A DNA stretch of 6,721 nucleotides from UBA9926 sp964524295 (GCA_964524295.1 CAZGCW010000212.1:1-6721); one strand, 5' to 3'; shown: positions 1 through 6,362, numbered from the stretch's first letter. Numbers and translations are program-made. Notes: generated from the sequence alone by a model not told the origin.

Positions 1-172
1 TGTTGACAGCTGACGTCCTAATGTCGGTGACATTGGGCCATTTGGAATTGGGGTGCGTAGAGCCTCTTTTTTAATTGATCAACAACAGACCATAGTCGCT
101 TGTATCAGAGCAGACTTTCGTATTAATCGCCATATCGAGTGGCTCAAGCTGCGTTTAGATCGGTCTGTTTAA
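1..172 (+). pseudogene. C-terminal end of a peroxiredoxin-like (AhpC/TSA) gene, cut by the window and apparently frameshifted
   Basis: Read in the frame ending at TAA 170-172, bases 14-169 are open without any ATG and encode a tail containing RRASFLIDQQQTIV, then ADFRINRH. I recognise the layout of the last strands and helix of BCP/AhpC-type peroxiredoxins. From memory, those read R-T-T-F-V-I-D, then a variable stretch, then E-F-x-x-x-x-H, with the same number of residues between the Arg, Phe and His. In this frame a TGA lies at 11-13. The neighbouring frame reads LTAD over bases 3-14, which would join well to PNVGDIGPFGIG from base 17. This suggests an indel of a base or two near 14-17. It could be a real decayed gene or a sequencing error. 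The peroxidatic cysteine would lie upstream, outside the window, so activity cannot be judged. The family call rests on a short tail only. Confidence 0.45.
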
Positions 173-333
173 GGATCTGGCGGGTGTTACAGGCTGTATT
201 TATGCGGGATTGGATAGGTTATCTCATAGAGGTCCGGGATTGATGGTGATGCTGTGGCTAACTGTCAGCATGTTGACGACTCGTCAGGACAAAGAAGGCG
301 CATTCTCATTGGGTTTAAATTGTTGGACATTTC

Positions 334-338
334 GGGAG
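334..338 (+). promoter_or_regulatory. Shine-Dalgarno site that decides the nuclease start
   Basis: GGGAG sits 8 bases before the GTG at 347. The earlier in-frame GTG at 254 has no comparable site, and the 31 residues it would add look unlike a signal peptide. This favours starting the nuclease at 347. Confidence 0.5.
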
Positions 339-346
339 TCACCAGT

Positions 347-1240
347 GTGTTAAAAAAATGGGCCGGAATTATCATTTTTGGTTTCTGTAGTCTGGACCTT
401 TATGGGTGGTCAGATACGGGTCATCAATTAGTTTGTGATATTGCTTATGAATATCTAGAGCCTGGTGTGAAACGTAATATCGATACGCTGCTGATGGCGC
501 TTCCAAACCAGCACAAAGCAGTGATTTCCAGAGGAGGGGCGGCCGATTTTGGTGATTTGTGTACCTGGGCCGACAAGATTAGAAGCTTGCCAGAGTATAA
601 AAGTGTCGCATCCTGGCATTATGTCAATGTAGGCAGGGCAGATCAGGTTGTGCATCGAAGTCATTGCGTGACGGGTTGTATCCTGGTGGCACTGGATCAA
701 CACACATCGATGCTCTCGGATGGTAATTTAAGTCCCTGGGCTCGTTTGCAAGCGTTGATGTTTTTAGGTCATTGGTTTGGTGACTTGCACCAGCCAATGC
801 ATGTCAGCTTTGCCGATGACCGGGGCGGCAATCTGGTTCGGGTTACCGGTTTTGATGAATGCAACAATCTTCATAGCGTCTGGGACTATTGTTTGATCGC
901 GATCCATAACAAGTCTCGAAAGTTATTGCTGCAGGAGTTGTTAAGCGTGGCTCGAAACATTAAGGGCTCAGCTTCTGAACAATCTCTCAGGCCTATTGAA
1001 TGGGCTAATGAATCCTTTGCGATAGCCCGGCACCCGCGCACCCGGTATTGCCAGGTCACCCCATCGGGTTGCCAGAGAACGGGGCCTAAAACCGTGCGGT
1101 TAAGCACAGCTTATTATCGTCTTAACTGGCCTGTGGTCGAGCATCGATTGGTGCTGGCGGGGATTCGCCTGGCTGAATTGCTCAATCACCGGCTGGCGGG
1201 ACCAGTATCTTCAGGTGGTGCTGATGCTGCTAGTGGATAA
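347..1240 (+). CDS. Secreted S1/P1-type zinc-dependent nuclease
   Basis: This is a 297-residue single-strand-preferring endonuclease/3'-nucleotidase of the S1/P1 family, which uses three zinc ions to cut DNA and RNA. I start it at GTG 347 because the protein then opens with a classic signal peptide: VLKKW, a hydrophobic run IIIFGF, and a likely cut after LYG. Cleavage exposes Trp21, which matches Trp1 of mature P1 nuclease, whose free amino group binds zinc. All other ligands can be matched: His26 (SDTGH), Asp76 (TWAD), His91 (WHYVN), His142, Asp146 and His152 (in GHWFGDLHQPMH), and His176 with Asp180 (LHSVWD). The mature length of about 277 residues is close to the roughly 270 of P1. Six cysteines in the mature part suggest disulfides and a periplasmic or extracellular location. 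It stands alone, tail to tail with the epoxide hydrolase, so it is probably a nucleic-acid or phosphate scavenging enzyme. The longer in-frame start at 254 cannot be excluded. Confidence 0.93.
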   Translation: MLKKWAGIIIFGFCSLDLYGWSDTGHQLVCDIAYEYLEPGVKRNIDTLLMALPNQHKAVISRGGAADFGDLCTWADKIRSLPEYKSVASWHYVNVGRADQVVHRSHCVTGCILVALDQHTSMLSDGNLSPWARLQALMFLGHWFGDLHQPMHVSFADDRGGNLVRVTGFDECNNLHSVWDYCLIAIHNKSRKLLLQELLSVARNIKGSASEQSLRPIEWANESFAIARHPRTRYCQVTPSGCQRTGPKTVRLSTAYYRLNWPVVEHRLVLAGIRLAELLNHRLAGPVSSGGADAASG

Positions 1241-1397
1241 GCGTCCGATAGAAGCCGGTTTTCGGAATTCAGACTTGTGCCAAATCAGGCTAATCTCCCC
1301 GATTCCAATGTTCCGGGTGGATGTAGAAATCCGATAACATCACCGGTGTCATGAAGACGCTCATTTTGGTGGTACCGTGCAGCCCGGGAATTAGCGA

Positions 1398-2540
1398 TCA
1401 CTTCATTTTTGCAAAACAAGTCCTGAGTTCCGTAACAAAGGTCCCGGGTTGTTCGAATGCAGCAAAATGACCACCCTGGCTGAGCACATTGAAGTACACC
1501 AGTTGCTTGAATCGTTTTTTGGCCCAGCGCTCCGAAGTTTTAAAAATCTCTTTCGGGAAAATACTGGTGCCGACCGGGATTTCAACCGCGGGTTGCATCT
1601 GTCGATTACCACCAAAGCTTTCCCAGTAGATTCTAGCTGAGGATGCCGCTGCACCGGGTAACCAGTACATCATCACATTGTCGAGCAACTCATCTCGAGT
1701 GACGATATTTTCTGGATGTCCCTGACAGTCCATCCATTGATAGAACTTTTCAATTATCCAGCCGGCTTGGCCCATGGGCGAGTCGGCAAGACCATAACCT
1801 AGGGTCTGTGGACGGGTGCTTTGTTGCTTGGAGTAACCCGAGTCGCTGTCCTGGTAAAACTGAAAGGCGGCAAGACATTCTTGTTCGAATTCAGAAAGGT
1901 CGTCCATGGTCTCAGGATCCGGTGGCGCCATGGGCATAGTGACATGGATGCCCTGGCAGTGTCCGAGGTTTTGCACGGCGATGGCTGTGGTCACAATCGA
2001 ACCCCAATCGCCTCCCTGGGCGAGATACTTGGGATACCCTAGTCGAACCATGAGTTCATCCCAGGCCGAGGCAATTTTCTCGATCCCCCAACCAGGCTGA
2101 TCGGGTTTGTCCGAGAATCCAAAACCAGGTAGCGACGGCATAATAAGGTGGAAAGCATCTGTGGCCTGACCACCGTGGCTGACTGGATCAGTCAGCGGAC
2201 TGATTACCTTTTGAAATTCGATAATTGAACCAGGCCAACCATGGGTCATTAATAAGGGCCGAGCATCGGCATGCTTTGACTTGATATGCAAGAAATGGAT
2301 ATTCAGACCCTGTAGCTCAGTTGTGTAGCCCGGCCACTGGTTAATTTTCTTGAGTCTTTCAGGCCAGTTATAGTCGGATTCCCAGTAGTCCTTCAGTTCT
2401 TTCATATAAGCCAGAGGGATACCCTGGCTCCAGTCTGTTGGCGTTTCTTTGTCTGGCCAGCGAGTCATTGCCAGTCTCAGTTTAAGGTCTGCAATTTCCT
2501 GGTCAGTGGTGTCTATGGTGTAAGGAACGATCTCGCTCAT
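1398..2540 (-). CDS. Epoxide hydrolase, microsomal/juvenile-hormone type (alpha/beta hydrolase with EHN domain)
   Basis: This 380-residue enzyme should add water to an epoxide to give a diol through an ester intermediate. The first 110 or so residues are the EHN domain typical of microsomal-type epoxide hydrolases (DTTDQEIADLKLRLAMTRWP; WESDYNW). HGWPGS at 100-105 is the oxyanion-hole motif. GGDWGS at 176-181 carries the nucleophile Asp178. His358 (GGHFAAFEQP) is the general base, and Glu331 (FPKE) lies 27 residues before it, the same gap as Glu404 to His431 in mammalian mEH. Tyr236 (SGY) and Tyr305 (RIYWES) fit the two cap tyrosines that polarise the epoxide. There is no N-terminal membrane anchor, so it should be cytosolic. 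Its ATG overlaps the stop of the upstream oxidoreductase gene in ATGA, with GGAG 8 bases ahead, so the two are probably translationally coupled. The substrate cannot be told from the sequence. Confidence 0.93.
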   Translation of the reverse strand: MSEIVPYTIDTTDQEIADLKLRLAMTRWPDKETPTDWSQGIPLAYMKELKDYWESDYNWPERLKKINQWPGYTTELQGLNIHFLHIKSKHADARPLLMTHGWPGSIIEFQKVISPLTDPVSHGGQATDAFHLIMPSLPGFGFSDKPDQPGWGIEKIASAWDELMVRLGYPKYLAQGGDWGSIVTTAIAVQNLGHCQGIHVTMPMAPPDPETMDDLSEFEQECLAAFQFYQDSDSGYSKQQSTRPQTLGYGLADSPMGQAGWIIEKFYQWMDCQGHPENIVTRDELLDNVMMYWLPGAAASSARIYWESFGGNRQMQPAVEIPVGTSIFPKEIFKTSERWAKKRFKQLVYFNVLSQGGHFAAFEQPGTFVTELRTCFAKMK

Positions 2541-3523
2541 GGCTCATTCTCCAGAGTAATGATAGTTTTACCGATTGCTTTTCTGTCGAGCATATTTTTC
2601 ATCGCGATTCCTGCATCTTCCAGGGCATAGACTTCTCCCGGCTCAGGATGGAGATTTCCATCACGAATCCATTGGATCAAAGAATTGATGACAGGACGGG
2701 ATTCGCCTGGTTTAGCCCCGATATACCCTCCCCAGTTAACACCGATAACAGAGATACGCTTGAGCAAGGTGAGATTCAGTGGCAGTTTCGGGATTTCGCC
2801 ACTGGCAAACCCGACAACCAGAAACCGTCCATCAGGGCTCAAAGATCGCAAGGCGGGTTCTGCATAGGCTCCGCCAACGGGATCGTAAACAAGATCCAGG
2901 GTGTTTCCGTCAAGCTTAGATTTAAGTTCCCTGCGCCACTCAGATTGACTGTAATCAATGCTTTCCTTGGCACCGGCAAGGATACAGGCATCGCGTTTTG
3001 CCTGGCTGGAGGCGGCTGCGTAAACATTGGCGCCCTGTGAAATTGCCACATCGATGGCCGCCATACCAACGCCACCGCTGGCGCCAAGAACCAGAATATT
3101 GTCTTGTTTCTTGATCGATCCTAAAGTAATAAGGCCATGGTAAGCAGTGCAATAATTGACTAAAAAAGAGGCTGCGGCGTTACTGGAGATACTGTCGGGC
3201 AGGGCAATACAACTGCCCTCGGGTAGGCATACTTTTTCTGCTAAACCACCTTTGGCTGGCATGGCCAATACCCGTTGACCTTGCCGTAAGTGTTTTACCT
3301 GGCAGCCTAGTAATTCGATAGTACCTGCAATCTCATTCCCGGGTATAAAGGGGAGTTCAGGTTTGATCTGATAAAGGCCCGCCACGGTCAGTGCATCTAC
3401 ATAACCCAGTCCGGTTGCCTCAACTTTCAATACGACTTCGTGGGGCTGGGGAACGGGATCGGTTATTTCGGTCACCACCAGATTTTCTGGGTTCTGAAAT
3501 GACTCGCAAACGATTGCTTTCAC
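2537..3523 (-). CDS. Zinc-free MDR-family oxidoreductase, NADPH:quinone reductase-like
   Basis: This 328-residue medium-chain dehydrogenase/reductase is of the quinone oxidoreductase type. It is expected to use NAD(P)H to reduce a quinone, enone or enoyl thioester. The N-terminal GroES-like half runs to about residue 120 (VVLKVEATGLGYVD; PFIPGNEIAGTIE). The Rossmann half carries LGASGGVG at 146-153 for the cofactor, followed by DPVGG at 214-218 and GFASGEIPKLPLN at 238-250. The Cys and His that bind catalytic zinc in alcohol dehydrogenases are absent (GLGYVD and PGNE at those places), which fits a QOR-like enzyme. The start is GTG at 3523-3521, with a purine-rich GAAAGAGAGA 7 bases ahead; MKAIVCE is the normal family opening. 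It is first in an operon with the epoxide hydrolase. An enoyl or acryloyl reductase role is equally possible. Confidence 0.9.
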   Translation of the reverse strand: MKAIVCESFQNPENLVVTEITDPVPQPHEVVLKVEATGLGYVDALTVAGLYQIKPELPFIPGNEIAGTIELLGCQVKHLRQGQRVLAMPAKGGLAEKVCLPEGSCIALPDSISSNAAASFLVNYCTAYHGLITLGSIKKQDNILVLGASGGVGMAAIDVAISQGANVYAAASSQAKRDACILAGAKESIDYSQSEWRRELKSKLDGNTLDLVYDPVGGAYAEPALRSLSPDGRFLVVGFASGEIPKLPLNLTLLKRISVIGVNWGGYIGAKPGESRPVINSLIQWIRDGNLHPEPGEVYALEDAGIAMKNMLDRKAIGKTIITLENEP

Positions 3524-3673
3524 TAGAAACTCTCTCTTTCTTCTCGCCTGATCAAAGTGCCTGGTTTGGGCCTCAGCAAAGGAATTAACTTATTGTCTGC
3601 AGATGTCATTAAAGTAAAACTATGCATTGGATGCTGTGGTAACACCGCATTAATATAAGAAAATGCCTTCCTG

Positions 3674-3701
3674 AATATAGGACTGACTATAATGGAAGCA
3701 A
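3674..3701 (-). promoter_or_regulatory. Candidate promoter for the oxidoreductase-epoxide hydrolase operon
   Basis: On the minus strand, TTGCTT (3701-3696) and TATATT (3679-3674) are separated by 16 bases, in the most AT-rich part of the gap. On the plus strand the same patch holds a perfect TATAAT at 3688-3693, but with no convincing -35 box. The distance to the operon's GTG would leave a leader of about 140 bases. It is a plausible divergent promoter zone only; the -35 box matches consensus at just three bases. Confidence 0.25.
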
Positions 3702-3740
3702 CCGTGAATTCATAATTTTAGCAGTCAGTTAATCAACGGT
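3682..3740. repeat. Interleaved inverted repeats in the divergent control region
   Basis: ACTGACT at 3682-3688 is exactly mirrored by AGTCAGT at 3723-3729. ACCGT at 3701-3705 is mirrored by ACGGT at 3736-3740, with partial symmetry continuing inward (GAATTCA against TGATTAA). They lie beside the candidate promoter elements, so an operator for an unseen regulator is possible. Short repeats like these can also arise by chance. Confidence 0.3.
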
Positions 3741-3762
3741 GATATCTGGAACTCAGCAGGGC

Positions 3763-3969
3763 TTATAAGGGCCCGAATACAGACAGATCAACATCAATCC
3801 GTAGTTCACCACGGCGTTCGATGGCATGATGGGTAGGGCCTAGTTGTAAAAACGGCTGGAAAATTGGGTAAAAAACCAAGTAACGTGCAAGGTCGTTTTT
3901 TGCCTGATTGGCGCTCAAGCGGAACGATGTTAATTCGTACTTCCGGGTGAGTCTGGTAGCATTGATTGG
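3763..3969 (-). pseudogene. Protein-like open stretch without a start codon, probable C-terminal gene remnant
   Basis: Between TAG at 3972-3970 and TAA at 3765-3763 the minus strand is open for 68 codons. It reads like real protein: KYELTSFRLSANQAKNDLA, then RYLVFYPIFQPFLQLG, then THHAIERRGELRIDVDLSVFGPL. There is no ATG or GTG in the frame; the TTG codons at 3918 and 3879 have no Shine-Dalgarno site. A second minus frame is open over 3806-4000 and includes an ATG at 3982. It begins MFPLANQCYQTHPEVRINIV and could join the first frame at the six-A run near 3896-3901 if one base were lost. I do not recognise the family. The piece is bounded by the LLM gene at 4050, so any longer gene has lost its 5' part. 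The reading as a remnant is an inference from composition and frame length. Confidence 0.4.
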
Positions 3970-4034
3970 CTAATGGGAACATTGCCGGTTCTGTTGGCGG
4001 TTAGCCGAACTGGTATTTAAGCGTGTTTTGGACA

Positions 4035-4040
4035 GAGGTG
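4035..4040 (+). promoter_or_regulatory. Strong Shine-Dalgarno site for the first LLM gene
   Basis: GAGGTG lies 9 bases before ATG 4050. The upstream in-frame GTG at 4023 has no such site, and the nine residues it would add precede the usual family opening, so translation most likely begins at 4050. Confidence 0.65.
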
Positions 4041-4049
4041 GGGCTATCT

Positions 4050-4970
4050 ATGGCAGTTGGATTAGGGATCGGCTTAGGACGGTTTCCGTTTGAATCTGGT
4101 AAGGATTATTTTCGATGGGTGGAATTGTGTGAACTCGGGCAGGTAGATTCCATTTGGCAGACGGATCGATTGGTTTCCCGCGAGCCCAATCTGGAAACAC
4201 TGTCGACCATGGCCGCACTTGCAGGGGCAACAGACCGCATTCGGTTTGGGATGAATGTGGCTAGTATTGCATTGAGGGATCCTTTATTAACGGCCAAACA
4301 GTGCGCCACGATAGACCTCTTGAGTGATGGCAGGCTGTTGCCGGCGTTTGGAATAGGTAGTGCTTTGAGCTTGGATTACCGGGCGACCGGTACGCCTACC
4401 AAGAGACGTGGCAAGAAGGCTGACGAAGCGCTTACATTAGTGCAGCGGTTGTGGAAAGAAGACGAAGTCAGTTTTTGCGGCGAGTTTTTTAATTATGAGC
4501 GGGCTAGCATTTCCCCTAAACCGGCGAACCCGAAAATACCCTTGTGGATAGGTGGGTCAAGCCCACAGGCCATGCGCAGGACAGCTCGGGTCGGTACCGG
4601 CTGGCTTGCTGGTATCGATACACCGGAACGGACAGCCGTGGTGGTTAAGGGTATTAAAGATGCTTTGGTGGATACTGGCCGAACCATCGAACACGATCAT
4701 TATGGCGCTACTTTCTCATTTCGATTCGGCAAGGTGGATGAGCCTGCCTCACAGCGATCCATGAAGGGGCTGGCGGCAAGAACGCAACAGGATCCGAGTC
4801 GTTATCTGGTCATCGGTGAATCCACGGATATTATTTCTCGCATCGAAGAATATATCGAGGCAGGGTGTTCTAAGTTTGTGCTCATACCCATTGCTGAAAC
4901 GAGTTCTGACGTCCTTTATCAGACCCGACGTCTCATTGAGGACGTGCTGCCAGCTTTTGTAAACCGTTAA
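4050..4970 (+). CDS. Luciferase-like (LLM class) flavin-dependent oxidoreductase
   Basis: This 306-residue TIM-barrel enzyme belongs to the bacterial luciferase-like superfamily, whose members use FMN with oxygen or the deazaflavin F420. Family landmarks in order: an opening strand GLGIGLG; SIWQTDRL at 34-41; a strand IRFGMNVAS at 64-72 followed by RDPLLTAKQCATIDLLSDGRLLPAFGIG at 76-103; a helix ending in LVQRLWKEDEVSF; the FFNYE motif at 146-150; PKIPLWIGG at 161-169; and ARVGTGWLAG at 179-188. Length and layout are complete, with no signal peptide, so it should be cytosolic. The start at 4050 is set by the strong upstream ribosome site. It diverges from the oxidoreductase-epoxide hydrolase operon and converges with a second LLM gene 9 bases away. 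I cannot tell FMN from F420 use, nor the substrate. Oxygenation and hydride-transfer roles are both known in the family. Confidence 0.88.
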   Translation: MAVGLGIGLGRFPFESGKDYFRWVELCELGQVDSIWQTDRLVSREPNLETLSTMAALAGATDRIRFGMNVASIALRDPLLTAKQCATIDLLSDGRLLPAFGIGSALSLDYRATGTPTKRRGKKADEALTLVQRLWKEDEVSFCGEFFNYERASISPKPANPKIPLWIGGSSPQAMRRTARVGTGWLAGIDTPERTAVVVKGIKDALVDTGRTIEHDHYGATFSFRFGKVDEPASQRSMKGLAARTQQDPSRYLVIGESTDIISRIEEYIEAGCSKFVLIPIAETSSDVLYQTRRLIEDVLPAFVNR

Positions 4971-4979
4971 TCATCCAGG

Positions 4980-5897
4980 CTATTGGCACTGGTTAGCCAG
5001 GAAAGCGTGCGTTCGTTGCTGTTCCTCAGCATTGTCTGCACTAATTGCAGCACAGAAATCAGTCACGCCAATATCCCGAAGCTGGGCCATGGCACTTTGG
5101 ACTGAAGCTTCACTGCCGACCAGGGCGAGATCCTGTGGCCCGGCGATACCTTCACGGTCCAGCATGGCACGATAGGAAGGTAGCATGCCGTAAATTTGTA
5201 ACGCCTTACCGATTTTTTCCCTGGCAGTGGCCTCATCGTCTGTGATGAGCACTGGAAATCCAGCTGCAATTCTAACCGCAGAATTGCCGGCCTGGGCTGC
5301 TGCTGCATTGATGGTGGGTATGATGTGTTGTTCCAATGTCTTGGGCCCAGTCATCCAGGTGATGGTTCCCTGAGCCTGTTCGCCCGCCAGCTTCAGCATG
5401 ACCGGGCCAAGGGCTGCGACCAGCGTGGGGACTTCAGACTGTCCGGGCAGCGCGAGCTTGACCTGATTGATTGAATAGTTTGCTCCCTGGTATGAGACTT
5501 TTTCACCTCTCAGCAAGGGTAGCAGGATAGCGAGGTATTCCTTCATATGGCTGGCCGGCTTGCTGTAGGAGAGCCCCAGCATATTTTCAATGACGATTTG
5601 GTGTGACAAACCAATACCAAGTGTAAATCTTCCTTGGCATGCGGCTGCAGCAGTCATAGCTTGTTGGGCCAGCGCGGTCGGGTGCCTGGGGTAGGTGGGT
5701 GTTACCGCGGAGCCTAATCGAATCGATTTTGTAGCTTGACCGATAATGGCGAGTGTCGTCACGGCATCAAGGCCAAAAAGATTCGCCATCCACAGGCTAT
5801 CAAAGCCGTCATGTTCGGCATTTTTTGCGGTTTCGACTATATTTTCGATGCTGCCGTTTGCGTCGTCGGAAACCGATAACATCAGTCCAATTTTCAT
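4980..5897 (-). CDS. LLM class oxidoreductase, F420-dependent MSMEG_4879-like subfamily
   Basis: This is a 305-residue luciferase-like TIM-barrel protein starting MKIGLMLSV. The stretches DGFDSLWMANLFGLDAVTTLA (30-50), TPTYPRHPTALAQQAMT (66-82), GRFTLGIGLSHQIVIE (89-104) and GLSYSKPASHMKEYL (108-122) match my memory of the MSMEG_4879-type group, described as F420-dependent and mainly known from actinobacteria. F420 use here is inferred, not shown. The tail has VGSEASVQ, the usual helix before the last barrel strand. I choose ATG 5897 because the family normally opens at MKIGL. An in-frame ATG at 5957 would add 20 residues (LQMHDLNGN...) that look like leader DNA, but neither start has a clear Shine-Dalgarno site. 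It is only about 9 bases from the first LLM gene, tail to tail, and the two are distant relatives rather than recent copies. Confidence 0.88.
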   Translation of the reverse strand: MKIGLMLSVSDDANGSIENIVETAKNAEHDGFDSLWMANLFGLDAVTTLAIIGQATKSIRLGSAVTPTYPRHPTALAQQAMTAAAACQGRFTLGIGLSHQIVIENMLGLSYSKPASHMKEYLAILLPLLRGEKVSYQGANYSINQVKLALPGQSEVPTLVAALGPVMLKLAGEQAQGTITWMTGPKTLEQHIIPTINAAAAQAGNSAVRIAAGFPVLITDDEATAREKIGKALQIYGMLPSYRAMLDREGIAGPQDLALVGSEASVQSAMAQLRDIGVTDFCAAISADNAEEQQRTHAFLANQCQ

Positions 5898-5906
5898 AAG
5901 CAAAAT

Positions 5907-5924
5907 ACCCCAATGAGAAGGGGT
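5907..5924 (-). other. Small hairpin just upstream of the second LLM start
   Basis: ACCCC and GGGGT flank an 8-base loop. In the minus-strand transcript the GGGGT arm lies 9 bases before ATG 5897 and is the nearest thing to a ribosome site, so pairing could hide it. The stem is only five base pairs and its role is speculative. Confidence 0.2.
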
Positions 5925-6041
5925 TATGTTGCCATTTAAATCGTGCATCTGCAGCATTTAATCAGGGTGCTCTTAAAAGGGTTATGGTTCGGATTCAGGC
6001 GTGTTGGTAAACTCTATGCAAGTCCTGCAGGGTAAAATGTG

Positions 6042-6227
6042 ATGAGCGATGATCTTAAGACCGGTGTGTTTAAGGATGGCAGAGGGGAGTGTCTGGTTGT
6101 AATGTGGCGAGGTAAACCCGTCGCTCGATACGAAAATACGGCGGCTTTCATAACCGCTCATATAGAAGGGCTCAGCGCGCTTGAGTTTGAGCAGGAAAGA
6201 CTTCTCGAGGATGAATACAGGGATTGA
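6042..6227 (+). CDS. Small protein of unknown function, 61 residues
   Basis: I do not recognise this family. The protein starts MSDDLKTGVFKDG at ATG 6042, with AGGG 9 bases upstream; the GTG at 6039 is also in frame. The middle (ECLVVMWRGKPVARYEN) looks like a beta hairpin, followed by an amphipathic helix (TAAFITAHIEGLSALEFEQERLLEDEYRD). The C-terminus is acidic and may be coiled. There is no signal peptide, membrane segment or cysteine pair; it has one Cys at residue 18. Codon choice and the ribosome site make it a believable gene. It is transcribed divergently from the second LLM gene across about 145 bases and convergently with the Rieske gene. Nothing nearby gives its job. Confidence 0.6.
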   Translation: MSDDLKTGVFKDGRGECLVVMWRGKPVARYENTAAFITAHIEGLSALEFEQERLLEDEYRD

Positions 6228-6254
6228 TAGAGCTCTTTGTAGGAGTCAGTCCAG

Positions 6255-6335
6255 ATGGATCCCATAGTGTATCCTTTGCATCCCGGACTCTCAGTGGTTC
6301 CGCTATTAAATCAACAGGCAACCCGTACTTTTTAG
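6255..6335 (+). CDS. Possible tiny ORF, 26 residues
   Basis: ATG 6255 is preceded by AGGAG at 6241-6245, a near-ideal ribosome site with 9 bases of spacing. The ORF begins 27 bases after the stop of the 61-residue gene and could share its transcript. It encodes MDPIVYPLHPGLSVVPLLNQ and six more residues, ending at TAG. The composition is not distinctive, and a short ORF after a purine-rich patch can be chance. Confidence 0.2.
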   Translation: MDPIVYPLHPGLSVVPLLNQQATRTF

Positions 6336-6362
6336 TCGGTTATTGGCTCTAAATACCGTGGG

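Noticed and set aside
254..346. N-terminal extension of the nuclease from GTG 254
   Set aside because: No ribosome site fits it, and it would place 31 mostly polar residues ahead of an otherwise perfect signal peptide.
1241..1397. Rho-independent terminator between the convergent nuclease and epoxide hydrolase genes
   Set aside because: Only 3-4 base stems such as CCG-GTTTT-CGG are present, without a following T run on the right strand.
2648..3040. 130-codon plus-strand ORF opposite the oxidoreductase gene
   Set aside because: It mirrors a clearly real MDR gene, lacks family resemblance, and is a typical antisense shadow.
3870..3902. AAAAAAC/GTTTTTT inverted repeat as a terminator
   Set aside because: The stem is almost pure A-T with an 18-base loop and no GC core, and it falls within the protein-like remnant.
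4023..4049. GTG start of the first LLM gene
   Set aside because: A strong GAGGTG site lies inside this stretch, correctly spaced for ATG 4050, and family members open near MAVGLGIG.
5898..5957. Longer start of the second LLM gene
   Set aside because: The added 20 residues do not resemble the family opening and contain a hairpin just before the better ATG, though the choice is not certain.
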